From positions 29,521-93,520 of the forward strand of contig NZ_MWLQ01000027.1 in the NCBI RefSeq assembly GCF_010634855.1: 64,000 nt of DNA. Reading direction: 5' to 3'. The DNA comes from Microbacterium sp. B35-30 (GTDB lineage: Bacteria > Actinomycetota > Actinomycetes > Actinomycetales > Microbacteriaceae). Both the position numbers and the translations under genes were made by a program. Positions 32,026 to 40,356 of the stretch are shown here, in pieces (the first letter of the stretch is position 1; each line of letters begins with the position of its first letter). The notes under the pieces were generated by a model, which was given only the letters and a program-made list of their open reading frames with translations, was not told the DNA's origin and searched no databases.

Positions 32026-32351
32026 CCGCGCAGCGCGTGTGCGCCCTCAGCGACCTCGTCCAGGACGAGGCCCGCCGGGTCGAGGTGGACGGCGTCGCGA
32101 TCGCCCTCGTGCTGGACTCCAGCGGCGAGGTGCACGCCATCGGCGACGTCTGCACCCACGGCGACATCTCGCTGTCGGAGGGCTTCGTCGACGGCGAGTC
32201 GCTCGAATGCTGGGCCCACGGCTCGGCGTTCTCGCTGCGCACCGGCAAGCCCCTCAATCTCCCCGCGTACGAGCCGGTCCCCGTGTTCGCGGTCACCGTC
32301 GACGGCGATGACGTGCTCGTCGACGCGACCGTCACGCTCGAAGTGAACTGA
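32022..32351 (+). CDS. Rieske-type ferredoxin in the SUF operon
   Basis: 109 residues. The two Rieske motifs are intact: CTHGD (C-x-H, about residue 44-46) and CWAHG (C-x-x-H, about residue 63-66), separated as in non-heme-oxygenase ferredoxins (NirD/BphF-like), so it should bind a [2Fe-2S] cluster with two Cys and two His ligands. It starts within the sufD stop (ATGA). A Rieske protein inside suf operons is common in Actinobacteria; an electron-supply role in cluster assembly is plausible but unproven. Confidence 0.92.
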   Translation: MTAQRVCALSDLVQDEARRVEVDGVAIALVLDSSGEVHAIGDVCTHGDISLSEGFVDGESLECWAHGSAFSLRTGKPLNLPAYEPVPVFAVTVDGDDVLVDATVTLEVN

Positions 32352-32366
32352 AGAAGGTACTGAAGA

Positions 32367-33161
32367 ATGTCTGTTCTCGAGATCCGCGACCTCCATGTGA
32401 CGGTCGAGACGGATGCCGGCACCACGCCGATCCTCAACGGTCTGTCGCTCACGATCCGCACGGGTGAGACCCACGCGATCATGGGCCCCAACGGCTCCGG
32501 CAAGTCGACGCTCGCCTACACGATCGCCGGTCACCCCAAGTACACCGTCACGAGCGGCACGATCACGCTCGACGGCGAGGACGTCCTGGCGATGTCCGTG
32601 GACGAGCGTGCGCGTGCCGGCCTGTTCCTGGCGATGCAGTACCCGGTCGAGATCCCGGGCGTCACCGTCACGAACTTCCTTCGCACCGCGAAGACCGCGA
32701 TCGACGGCGAGGCGCCCTCGATCCGCACGTGGACCAAGGACGTCAAGGCGTCCATGAAGAACCTGCGCATGGACCCCAAGTTCGCTCAGCGCAACGTCAA
32801 CGAGGGCTTCTCGGGCGGCGAGAAGAAGCGCCACGAGATCCTCCAGCTCGAGCTGCTGCGTCCGCAGATCGCCGTGCTCGACGAGACCGACTCGGGTCTC
32901 GACGTCGACGCGCTGAAGATCGTGTCGGAGGGCGTGAACCGCGCCAAGGCCGACAACGACCTCGGGGTGCTGCTCATCACGCACTACACCCGCATCCTGC
33001 GCTACATCCACCCCGACTTCGTGCACGTCATGGTGCAGGGGCGCATCGTCGAGGAGGGCGGCCCCGAGCTGGCCGACCGCCTCGAGGACGAGGGCTACGA
33101 CCGCTTCCTGCCCGCGGGCGAAGAAGAGCCGGCCGGGGCCCCCGTCGCCGGCGAAGCGTAG
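32367..33161 (+). CDS. sufC: Fe-S cluster assembly ATPase SufC
   Basis: ABC-type ATPase of SufBC2D. Walker A GPNGSGKST (about residues 36-44), the family's FSGGEKKRHEILQ signature (about 148), Walker B VLDETDSGLDVDALK and the switch His in ITHYTRIL are all present. 264 residues, ATG start with GAAGAAGG nearby. Its TAG stop codon is also the first half of the -10 box for sufT. Confidence 0.96.
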   Translation: MSVLEIRDLHVTVETDAGTTPILNGLSLTIRTGETHAIMGPNGSGKSTLAYTIAGHPKYTVTSGTITLDGEDVLAMSVDERARAGLFLAMQYPVEIPGVTVTNFLRTAKTAIDGEAPSIRTWTKDVKASMKNLRMDPKFAQRNVNEGFSGGEKKRHEILQLELLRPQIAVLDETDSGLDVDALKIVSEGVNRAKADNDLGVLLITHYTRILRYIHPDFVHVMVQGRIVEEGGPELADRLEDEGYDRFLPAGEEEPAGAPVAGEA

Positions 33162-33164
33162 GAT
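33159..33164 (+). promoter_or_regulatory. Internal leaderless promoter for sufT built on the sufC stop codon
   Basis: TAGGAT begins with the sufC TAG stop (33159-33161) and ends six bases before the sufT ATG. It allows sufT to be transcribed apart from the operon. Confidence 0.5.
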
Positions 33165-33170
33165 CGACCT

Positions 33171-33500
33171 ATGACGGCGACCCTCACTTCCGAGAAGTAC
33201 GACGAGGTGACCGAGGCTCTCAAGGACGTCATGGACCCGGAGCTCGGGATCAACGTCGTCGACCTCGGCCTCATCTACGACCTCGCCTGGGACGACGAGA
33301 ACGACGCGCTGGTCATCCACATGACCCTCACGTCGGCCGGCTGCCCGCTCACCGACGTGCTCGAGGAGCAGACCGCGCAGGCGCTGGACGACGTCGTCGA
33401 ACGGTTCCGCATCAACTGGGTGTGGATGCCGCCGTGGGGCCCGGAGCGCATCACCGACGACGGGCGCGACATGATGCGCGCGCTCGGCTTCGCGATCTGA
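33171..33500 (+). CDS. sufT: Fe-S cluster maturation factor SufT (MIP18/DUF59)
   Basis: 109 residues of the MIP18/DUF59 family: VMDPELGINVVDLGLIYDL (about 17-35) and the conserved Cys in TSAGCPLTDVLEEQ (about residue 60). Family members act in later steps of Fe-S delivery. Terminal gene of the SUF operon. In mycobacteria sufS and sufU come between sufC and sufT; here neither is present, and the next gene is an unrelated SDR on the other strand. Confidence 0.92.
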   Translation: MTATLTSEKYDEVTEALKDVMDPELGINVVDLGLIYDLAWDDENDALVIHMTLTSAGCPLTDVLEEQTAQALDDVVERFRINWVWMPPWGPERITDDGRDMMRALGFAI

Positions 33501-33513
33501 CGCACAGCGACAT

Positions 33514-34464
33514 CTACTCCTCGAGGTAGCGCCGCCCGGTCAGCGCCATGGACGCGTTCCACAGCGCGACGGCTGCACGCGCGTCGGTGGCCACCGGGGC
33601 GAACGGCACGCCCGCGACGTCAGGCCGGGTCCTCGAACCGACCGGGCCCCAGAACAGGTCAGGCGTCACGTTCGCGGCAGTGGCGGCGGCGAGGATGGCT
33701 GCATCGGCAGGTTCCGGCTCACGGCCGATTGCACGGGCCAGCAGCGCGGTGACGGCGCGGGTCGTCGCTGACGGGTACGTCCCGTGCAGCGGCGTCCTCG
33801 CCATGCCGGGGTGGGCGGCGAAGCTGCGGATGCTGCTCTCCGCCCGGCGGAGCCGGCGCTCGACCTCCGCCGCGAACATCGTGTTCGCGAGCTTCGCGCG
33901 GATGTATCCGCGCCCGGGCGAGTATCCCGCGGCGTCCCCCAGCCGGTCGAGGTCGAGCGCACCTCGCGTGTAGAGCGCCGAGGAGACCGTCACGACGCGC
34001 GGATCCTGGCCCGCACCGAGCTGATCGAGCAGCTGACCGGTGAGGGCGAAGTGACCGAGGTGGTTGGTGGCGAACTGGCTCTCGACGCCTTCGCGGCTGG
34101 TGCGGAAAGGCACGCTGCTGCTCGCGGCGTTCAGCACGAGCAGATCCACCGCTGCGGCGCCGGCGACGCGTCCGAACCCATCGACGGAATCGAGGTCGAA
34201 CAGATCCAGGCGTGCGATCGTCACCCGGTCATCGGAGAGCCCGAGGTCGTTGAGGAGACTCCGGCGCACCTCAGCGGCGCGCTCGACATCGCGCGCTCCG
34301 ACGACCACCGTGGCACCCCAGGCGGCGAAGGCCCGCGTCGTGACGAGGCCGAGGCCGCTCGTGCCGCCGGTGACGACGGCTCGACGGCCGCTCAGATCCG
34401 GCTGGCTGAGCGGTGCGGTGAGGCGGGTGCGCGAGGGCGATGCGGGGCGTGATGTCGTCGTCAT
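33514..34464 (-). CDS. Short-chain dehydrogenase/reductase (retinol-dehydrogenase-like)
   Basis: 316 residues. NAD(P) motif TGGTSGLG (about residues 33-40), VLNAA (NAG-like) and catalytic YxxxK as YIRAKLAN (about 182-186). The length, with a C-terminal extension past the catalytic site, fits the extended 'WW-oxidoreductase-like' SDRs; substrate unknown. ATG six bases after a TAGCCT box, so leaderless. Its promoter has a 20-bp spacer with an inverted repeat, the MerR signature, and a merR gene is divergent to it, so MerR probably activates it on ligand binding. Confidence 0.9.
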   Translation of the reverse strand: MTTTSRPASPSRTRLTAPLSQPDLSGRRAVVTGGTSGLGLVTTRAFAAWGATVVVGARDVERAAEVRRSLLNDLGLSDDRVTIARLDLFDLDSVDGFGRVAGAAAVDLLVLNAASSSVPFRTSREGVESQFATNHLGHFALTGQLLDQLGAGQDPRVVTVSSALYTRGALDLDRLGDAAGYSPGRGYIRAKLANTMFAAEVERRLRRAESSIRSFAAHPGMARTPLHGTYPSATTRAVTALLARAIGREPEPADAAILAAATAANVTPDLFWGPVGSRTRPDVAGVPFAPVATDARAAVALWNASMALTGRRYLEE

Positions 34465-34470
34465 GTCGGC

Positions 34471-34502
34471 AGGCTAGAGTCTGACATCAGCGTCAGGGTC
34501 AA
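34471..34502 (-). promoter_or_regulatory. MerR-type promoter/operator of the SDR gene
   Basis: On the minus strand: TTGACC (34502-34497), a 20-base spacer, TAGCCT (34476-34471). The spacer holds CTGAC-N6-GTCAG (34481-34496). A lengthened 19-20 bp spacer with a central dyad is the hallmark of MerR-activated promoters. Confidence 0.7.
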
Positions 34503-34530
34503 GCCGGGCATCAGGATACGAGGAGGGGTC

Positions 34531-34875
34531 GTGCAGATCGGAGAGCTGAGCAGTCGGACCGGAGCGAGCGTCCGGTCGCTGCGTTACTACGAACAGCAAG
34601 GGCTGCTGACGTCGGACCGATTGCCCAACGGCTACCGCGTGTACCCCGAGAACTCGGTCGCGATGGTGGACACCATTCGCTCCCTCCTCGACATCGGCCT
34701 TCCGACCGCGCTGATCGCGGGTGTGCTGCCCTGTACCGTCGGAGAACGCTCGGAAGCGGCATGCCCGGCACTGCTCGAGCAGATCGAGGCGCTGCGCGCC
34801 GATGTCCGCACGCGCGCCGAGCGGCTCACGACGATCGAGAAGTCGCTCACCTCGTATCTCCTCGCCAACGCCTGA
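34531..34875 (+). CDS. MerR-family transcriptional regulator
   Basis: 114 residues, GTG start. N-terminal winged helix QIGELSSRTGASVRSLRYYEQQGLL (residues 2-26 in part) with the classic RYYE motif, then a dimerisation coiled coil (ALLEQIEALRADVRTRAERLTTIE). Two Cys (LPCTVGE and AACPAL) are in the C-terminal part, about residues 68 and 79; a metal or thiol sensor is possible, but the arrangement is not that of the known metal MerRs. Target is probably the divergent SDR gene. Confidence 0.9.
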   Translation: MQIGELSSRTGASVRSLRYYEQQGLLTSDRLPNGYRVYPENSVAMVDTIRSLLDIGLPTALIAGVLPCTVGERSEAACPALLEQIEALRADVRTRAERLTTIEKSLTSYLLANA

Positions 34876-34921
34876 CGACGGCCCCGCTCGTACCGGGACC
34901 GTCGGCACCGTCGTTTCGTAC

Positions 34922-34964
34922 GGTGACACGCGGGCGGCGCCACGTCACCATGGCTCGATAGGGT
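34922..34964 (+). promoter_or_regulatory. Promoter of the MalY-type gene with inverted repeat
   Basis: TAGGGT (34959-34964) lies six bases before the GTG start. Upstream, GGTGAC (34922-34927) and GTCACC (34944-34949) form an inverted repeat with 16 bases between, a possible operator. Confidence 0.4.
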
Positions 34965-34970
34965 CGGACG

Positions 34971-36131
34971 GTGAGCGTCACCCCCCTGCAAGCACTGCCC
35001 CTCGACGAGCTGCGCCAGCGCACGAGCACGAAGTGGCGGAAGTACGGGGAGGACGTGCTGCCGTTCTTCGTGGCCGAGACGGACTACGCGCTGGCTCCCG
35101 AGATCACACGGGTACTGACGCGCGCGGTGCAGCTCGGCGACACCGGCTACACGCCGCCCGACCCCGGCGTCCGCGAGGCCTTCGCCGGGTTCGCCGAGCG
35201 TCGCTGGGGGTGGAACGTCGATCCGTCCCACGTGTTCTGGACCGGCGACGTCATGATGGGCGTCGTCGAGGTTCTCCGCAAGGTCATCGAGCCCGGTGAC
35301 CGGGTCGTGGTCATGCCTCCCGTGTACCCGCCGTTCTACGACACTGTGGAAGAGGCTGGCGGCGTCGTCGAGCGCGTGCCGCTCGCGGCGAGCGACGTCG
35401 GCTGGGAGATCGACCTCCTCGGTGTCGAGGCGGCCCTCGCGGGTGGCGCGCGCGCCGTGCTGCTGTGCAACCCGCACAACCCGACGGGCACCGTGCACAC
35501 GCCCGAGAGCCTGGCGGCGCTCGCGGATATCGCCGAGGGGTTCGGTGCGACGGTGATCAGCGACGAGATCCACGGACCGCTGACCCATGCGCCGACGGCC
35601 TTCACGCCGTTCCTCAACGCCTCGGAGGCGGCGCGGCGGGTCGGCTACGCGGTGACCAGCGCGAGCAAGACGTTCAATCTCGCCGGCCTGAAGTGCGCGG
35701 TGATGGTCGCCGGCGGCGACCATCAGCGCGCGGCGCTGCGCTCCCTGCCGTGGGAGGTGGAGTGGCGCACCGGCCTGTTCGGCGCGCTCTCGAACGTCGC
35801 GGCGTATTCGCCCGAAAGCGACGAATGGCTGGAGAGCCTGCTGGCCGCCCTCGATCACAACCGCCTGCTCCTCGCCGAGCTCCTCGCCGAGCACCTGCCG
35901 CTCGCACGCTACCTGCCACCCGACGCCGGCTTCCTGGCGTGGGTCGACCTGTCGGCGTACGGCTGGGGCGACAACCCGGCGGTGAAGGTGCTGCGCGACG
36001 CCAAGGTGGCGCTGCACCACGGGCCTCTCTTCGGCACCGAGGGCACGGGGCACGTCCGCATCAACTTCGGCTGCGCGCCCGAGCTGCTCCGCGAGGCGGT
36101 GGAGCGCATCGGCGCCCTGGCGCGATCGTGA
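34971..36131 (+). CDS. PLP-dependent C-S lyase/aminotransferase, MalY/PatB type
   Basis: 386 residues, fold-type I PLP enzyme. PLP Lys in SASKTFNLAGLKCAV (about residue 235), the NPHNPTG motif (about 170) and DEIHGPL of the MalY/PatB group, which cleaves cystathionine and other cysteine conjugates. GTG start six bases after a TAGGGT box. The stop codon overlaps the next gene (GTGA), an MFS exporter, so the pair may produce and export a thiol or an amino-acid breakdown product (inference). Confidence 0.9.
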   Translation: MSVTPLQALPLDELRQRTSTKWRKYGEDVLPFFVAETDYALAPEITRVLTRAVQLGDTGYTPPDPGVREAFAGFAERRWGWNVDPSHVFWTGDVMMGVVEVLRKVIEPGDRVVVMPPVYPPFYDTVEEAGGVVERVPLAASDVGWEIDLLGVEAALAGGARAVLLCNPHNPTGTVHTPESLAALADIAEGFGATVISDEIHGPLTHAPTAFTPFLNASEAARRVGYAVTSASKTFNLAGLKCAVMVAGGDHQRAALRSLPWEVEWRTGLFGALSNVAAYSPESDEWLESLLAALDHNRLLLAELLAEHLPLARYLPPDAGFLAWVDLSAYGWGDNPAVKVLRDAKVALHHGPLFGTEGTGHVRINFGCAPELLREAVERIGALARS

Positions 36132-37498
36132 CCACCGCGTCCCAGCCCGCAACCGGCATCTGGCAGGGCCGGTTCGTCTGGGTGACGGTTGGCGCCGTCG
36201 CCCTCATCTTCCTCGCGGCCATCCAGTCGCTCGCGGTGACCACCGTGATGCCGGTGGTGAGCGCCGACCTCGACGGAGAGCGCCTCTACGCCGTGGCCTT
36301 CGCGGGAACGCTCGCCACGAGCGTCATCGGCATGGTCGCCGTCGGCGCGTGGTGCGATCGCGGCGGCGTGCTGGCACCGCTGAGCACCGCGGTGGTGCTG
36401 TTCGTGGCAGGGCTGCTCATCTCGGGTCTCGCCCTCTCGATGCCGACGCTCGTCGTGGGGCGCCTGGTGCAGGGGCTCGGCACCGGAGGACAGACGGTGG
36501 CGCTGTACGTGGTGGTCGCCCGCGTGTACCCGAGCGCCTTGCACGGCCGCGTCTTCGCCGCTTTCTCGGCCGCCTGGGTGGTGCCTTCGCTCATCGGCCC
36601 GTTCCTGGCGGGAGCCGTCGCGGAGTTCCTGCATTGGAGGTGGGTCTTCCTCGGTGTCGCCGCGCTGACCGTCGTCGCATTCGCGATGGTGGTGGCGCGC
36701 CTTCACGGTCTCCCGCTCCATACCGATGAGCCCGCGACCTCGCGCGTCGCGCCGCGGCTGGCGTGCGCGGTGGCGGTCGCCGTCGGAGCCTTGGGTCTCA
36801 GCCTCGCGGGCGAACTGGGAGCGTGGGCCTGGGCGGCGGTGGCGGCATCCGTCGTCGTCATCGGGCTGGCTTCGCGGCCGTTGCTGCCCCGCGGCACGCT
36901 CATCGCCGCGCGCGGCCTGCCGAGTGTCGTGCTGATGCGTGGGCTGATCGCCGGCGCGCTGTTCGGCGCCGAGATCTACGTGCCGTACCTGCTCATCGAC
37001 GAGTACGCGTTCTCACCGACGTGGGCCGGGCTCGGCCTCACCGCCGCGGCGTTGGCCTGGGCCGCCGCCGCAGACGTGCAGGGCAGGTTCGGCGACCGCA
37101 TCGGCAACACCCGCATCACGCTGATCGGCATCGCGCTGCTCGTGGCCTCGCTGGTGGTCGCCGCGACCACGGCGCTGCTGGGGCTGCATCCGGCCGTGCT
37201 GATCGCGGGATGGGGGCTCGCCGGCGGCGGCATGGGTCTGATGTACCCGCGGCTGACCGTGCTGACCCTCGCCTACTCCACGCCGAAGAACCAGGGCTTC
37301 AACTCGTCGGCGCTGTCGATCTCGGACGCCGTCGGCTCCGCGTCGTCGATCGCGGTCATGGGGCTCGTCTTCACCGCACTGGTGGGGACGGATGCCGGAT
37401 TCCCGGCCGTCTTCGCCATCGCCGTGGTGCTCGCGCTCGCGGCGCTCGTGCCGGGGCTCCGCCTCGGCCACGCCCACGAGGCGGCGCCGCGGGTCTGA
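36128..37498 (+). CDS. MFS transporter (drug:H+ antiporter type)
   Basis: 456 residues from GTG 36128, overlapping the upstream stop codon. About 13-14 hydrophobic segments; TM1 carries AIQSLAVTTVMPVVSADL, and the motif-C-like GPFLAGAVAEFLHWRWVF of DHA2/14-TM exporters is clear. Motif A is degenerate (GAWCDRGGVLAPL). Substrate cannot be read from the sequence; the coupled lyase gene suggests export of a sulfur or amino-acid compound. Convergent with the siderophore-interacting protein gene 15 bases away. Confidence 0.88.
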   Translation: MTTASQPATGIWQGRFVWVTVGAVALIFLAAIQSLAVTTVMPVVSADLDGERLYAVAFAGTLATSVIGMVAVGAWCDRGGVLAPLSTAVVLFVAGLLISGLALSMPTLVVGRLVQGLGTGGQTVALYVVVARVYPSALHGRVFAAFSAAWVVPSLIGPFLAGAVAEFLHWRWVFLGVAALTVVAFAMVVARLHGLPLHTDEPATSRVAPRLACAVAVAVGALGLSLAGELGAWAWAAVAASVVVIGLASRPLLPRGTLIAARGLPSVVLMRGLIAGALFGAEIYVPYLLIDEYAFSPTWAGLGLTAAALAWAAAADVQGRFGDRIGNTRITLIGIALLVASLVVAATTALLGLHPAVLIAGWGLAGGGMGLMYPRLTVLTLAYSTPKNQGFNSSALSISDAVGSASSIAVMGLVFTALVGTDAGFPAVFAIAVVLALAALVPGLRLGHAHEAAPRV

Positions 37499-37513
37499 GC
37501 ATCCGTGCCGCGC

Positions 37514-38425
37514 TCAGGTGTTCTCGGCGCGGCCGAGGCGCCAGTAGCCCATGAAGGCGACGGCGCGACGGTCCACGCCGCGCTCGGACACGAGGTGGCG
37601 ACGCAGAGCCTTGATCGCCCCCGCCTCGCCCGCCAGCCACGCGTACACCCGCGCGCTCTTGAGGGCGGCTCCGCCCTTGGCCGTGCGCGGCACCTCCCAC
37701 AGGATGTCGGTGTCGATGTCGACCTCTTCGACCTCGGAGCCCGTGCCGGCGGGTGCCAGCCGGGCTGCGGCATCCGTCACCGACTCGACCAGGTGGGCGT
37801 GACGATCGCCGTCCCCGCGCGCCCCGATCCGATAGTCGAAGCCGGGGTGCTGCGGCAGGTACGCGGCGTCGTCGGCGTGCGGAAGCTCGACGGCGACCAC
37901 CCCGCGCGCGTCGGCCGGGAGCTGCTCGAGGATCGCGGCGATGGCGGGTGCGGCCGTCTCGTCGCCGGCGAGCAGGATGGCGTCGACGCGCGCCGGCGGG
38001 ACGAAGTCGATGCCGAAGCTCACGCCGCTGTGTGCGGCCGTCGGTGCGAAGATCAGCACCTCGTCGTCGACACGGGCGCGGGCGATCCAGTCGGATGCCG
38101 GGCCGATCACGTCGTGAGAGACCATGTCGACATCGACCTCGTTGAGGTGGTTGCGGACGTAGCGGGTCGTGTAGGTGCGGAACGGCAGGCGCCGGTCGTC
38201 GGGGAGGTCGCGCCACTGCGCGTACCAGTCGTCGCCCGTCGGCATCGCGTCGAGGCCGAGAGTGCGCGTGGGGAAGACGATCTTGACGCGCTGATCGAGC
38301 CCGGGGTCGCCGTAGTCGCCGAGGTCGTCGCCGCCGAAGGTGAAGCGGCGGAAGCTCGGCGTCACATCGGCGATCGCCGTCACGCGGGCGCGGAAGAAGC
38401 GGTAGGGCACATCGGCTTCAGGCAA
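37514..38425 (-). CDS. Siderophore-interacting protein (ferric reductase)
   Basis: 303 residues, SIP/ViuB family. FAD-binding RTYTTRYVR (about residue 83), NAD(P)-binding region with LLAGDETAAPAIAAIL (about 150), and the C-terminal YAWLAGEAGAIKALRRHL signature (about 265) are present. It uses flavin and NAD(P)H to reduce iron in imported ferric siderophores in the cytosol. The start is a TTG with GGAG six bases upstream, 12 bases after the ATPase gene. Last gene of the siderophore operon. Confidence 0.93.
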   Translation of the reverse strand: MPEADVPYRFFRARVTAIADVTPSFRRFTFGGDDLGDYGDPGLDQRVKIVFPTRTLGLDAMPTGDDWYAQWRDLPDDRRLPFRTYTTRYVRNHLNEVDVDMVSHDVIGPASDWIARARVDDEVLIFAPTAAHSGVSFGIDFVPPARVDAILLAGDETAAPAIAAILEQLPADARGVVAVELPHADDAAYLPQHPGFDYRIGARGDGDRHAHLVESVTDAAARLAPAGTGSEVEEVDIDTDILWEVPRTAKGGAALKSARVYAWLAGEAGAIKALRRHLVSERGVDRRAVAFMGYWRLGRAENT

Positions 38426-38437
38426 TGGGGACTCCAG

Positions 38438-39280
38438 TCAGGATGAGGCGGTGACGCCGAAGGATGCCGCGGGCTGTGCGGCAGAGACGTGGTGGCGGCC
38501 GCGGGGAAGGACGATCGGCGAGCCGGATACCGGATCGGGCACGACGAGGGCGTCGAGGTCGAACACCTCGCGGATAAGCTCGCTCGTCATGACGTCACCG
38601 GGCGCGCCGTTCGCGACGATCCGCCCGGCGCGCAGCGCGAACAGGTGGTCGGAATAGCGCGCGGCGAGATTCATGTCGTGCAGCACCATCACGATCGTGG
38701 TGCCGCGTTCGCGGTTGAGGTCGGTGAGCAGGTCGAGCACCTCCACCTGGTGCGCGACGTCGAGGAACGTGGTCGGCTCGTCGAGCAGCAGGATGTCGGT
38801 CTCCTGCGCGAGCGCCATCGCGATCCAGGCGCGCTGACGCTGGCCGCCCGACAGTTCGTCGACCGAGCGGTCGGCGAGATCCTCGATGCCGGTGGCGGCG
38901 AGGGCCCCCGCGACCACTTCGTAGTCGTGGGCGCTCCACCGTGCGAGCAGCTTCTGATGAGGATGGCGTCCGCGACCGACGAGATCGGCGACCGCGATGC
39001 CCTCGGGCGCCACCGGGCTCTGCGGCAGCAGGCCGAGCGTCCGCGCGATCTCCTTCGTGGGGCGGCCGTGCAGCGCCTTGCCGTCGAGGACGACCTGACC
39101 CGCGCGCGGCGAGATCAGACGGGCGAGCGCGCGCAGCAGCGTGGACTTGCCGCATCCGTTCGCTCCGACGATCGCGGTGATGCTCCCGGGCGGGATCGCG
39201 AGGTCGAGGTCCTCGACGATGGTGCGGTCGCCGTAGGACAGCGTCAGGGCTTCGGCAGACAGGCTGTGTGAAGCGGTCAT
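38438..39280 (-). CDS. Iron-siderophore ABC transporter ATPase (FecE/FepC type)
   Basis: 280 residues. Walker [10 protein letters not shown] (about 38-46), Q-loop LLPQSP, signature [11 protein letters not shown] (about 140), Walker [13 protein letters not shown], switch [13 protein letters not shown]. Most similar in layout to FepC/FhuC ATPases that power siderophore import. The ATG overlaps the stop of the upstream permease gene (ATGA). Confidence 0.95.
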   Translation of the reverse strand: MTASHSLSAEALTLSYGDRTIVEDLDLAIPPGSITAIVGANGCGKSTLLRALARLISPRAGQVVLDGKALHGRPTKEIARTLGLLPQSPVAPEGIAVADLVGRGRHPHQKLLARWSAHDYEVVAGALAATGIEDLADRSVDELSGGQRQRAWIAMALAQETDILLLDEPTTFLDVAHQVEVLDLLTDLNRERGTTIVMVLHDMNLAARYSDHLFALRAGRIVANGAPGDVMTSELIREVFDLDALVVPDPVSGSPIVLPRGRHHVSAAQPAASFGVTASS

Positions 39281-40356
39281 AGCGAGCCTCCCGCTCGATT
39301 CGTCTTGATGAGGAGGTAGATGAGGAAGGGCGCGCCGAGCACGCCGGTGACCACGCCGACCGGGTAGCGGCTGTCGAACGCGAACTGGCCCAGAAGATCG
39401 GCCAGCTGCACCAGCAGGGCCCCGACGAGGGCGGACGGCAGCAGCAGCGACCCGCCGGGCCCGACGATGCGCGCCGCGATCGGACCCGCCATGAAGGCGA
39501 CGAACGCGATCGGCCCGGTGGCGGCGGTCGCGAAGGCCAGCAGAGCGACGGCCGCGACGATCGTGATCACCCGTGTGCTCTGCAGGCGTACCCCGAGGCT
39601 GGCGGCCGCGTCGTCGCCGAGGCGCATCACGTTCAGGTCGCGTCCCCTCGACAGCAGCGCCGGCACGAGGAAGAGGCTCGCCAGCGCGAGCGGCAGGACC
39701 GCCGACCACGTGGCCCCGTTGAGGCTGCCGGTGAGCCACCGCATGGCGGCCTGCAGGTCGTAGGACGCCGCCTTCGAGAGGACGTACGTCACGACGGCGT
39801 CGAGCATGGCGGCCACGCCGATGCCGATGAGGATCAGCCGGGTGCCGGCGAAGCCGCCCTTGTTGGAGAGCAGATAGATCGCCAGGGCTGTGAGCAGGCC
39901 GCCTGCGACCGCGAGGATCGAGACGGCGGTGTCGTTCAGCGACAGGATGACGATGCCGAACACGGCGGCCGCACTCGCGCCGGCGGTGATGCCGATGATG
40001 TCGGGCGACGCGAGCGGGTTGCGCAGCATCGTCTGGAAGGTGACGCCGGCGATGCCGAAGGCGGCTCCCGCGAGGATCGCCAGCACCGCCCGGGGCAGGC
40101 GCAGTTCGCCGACCGTGAAGGAGGCGCCGGGAACCGTCTCTCCGAGGATGACGCGCACGACGTCGTCGAGGCCGTAGAACGTCTTCCCGATCATCAGCGA
40201 TGCCGCGAAGACGAGCACCATGCCCACGGCGAGCGCGACCGTCACCGCCGTGCGTCGCCGCGCACGGCGCCGACGGCCGGTGATGACGGCCTGCGTCGCC
40301 ACGGGGGAGAGGGTGTGTGTGCTCGCAGGCCTGGTGCTCGCTGTCTGAGCGCTCAC
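39277..40356 (-). CDS. Iron-siderophore ABC transporter permease (FecCD family)
   Basis: 359 residues from GTG 40356, which overlaps the stop of the other permease (GTGA). After a basic N-terminus (GRRRRARRR) come about nine or ten membrane segments. FecCD hallmarks are [40 protein letters not shown] and the coupling region [19 protein letters not shown]. Pairs with the neighbouring permease to form the membrane channel. Confidence 0.94.
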   Translation of the reverse strand: MSAQTASTRPASTHTLSPVATQAVITGRRRRARRRTAVTVALAVGMVLVFAASLMIGKTFYGLDDVVRVILGETVPGASFTVGELRLPRAVLAILAGAAFGIAGVTFQTMLRNPLASPDIIGITAGASAAAVFGIVILSLNDTAVSILAVAGGLLTALAIYLLSNKGGFAGTRLILIGIGVAAMLDAVVTYVLSKAASYDLQAAMRWLTGSLNGATWSAVLPLALASLFLVPALLSRGRDLNVMRLGDDAAASLGVRLQSTRVITIVAAVALLAFATAATGPIAFVAFMAGPIAARIVGPGGSLLLPSALVGALLVQLADLLGQFAFDSRYPVGVVTGVLGAPFLIYLLIKTNRAGGSL

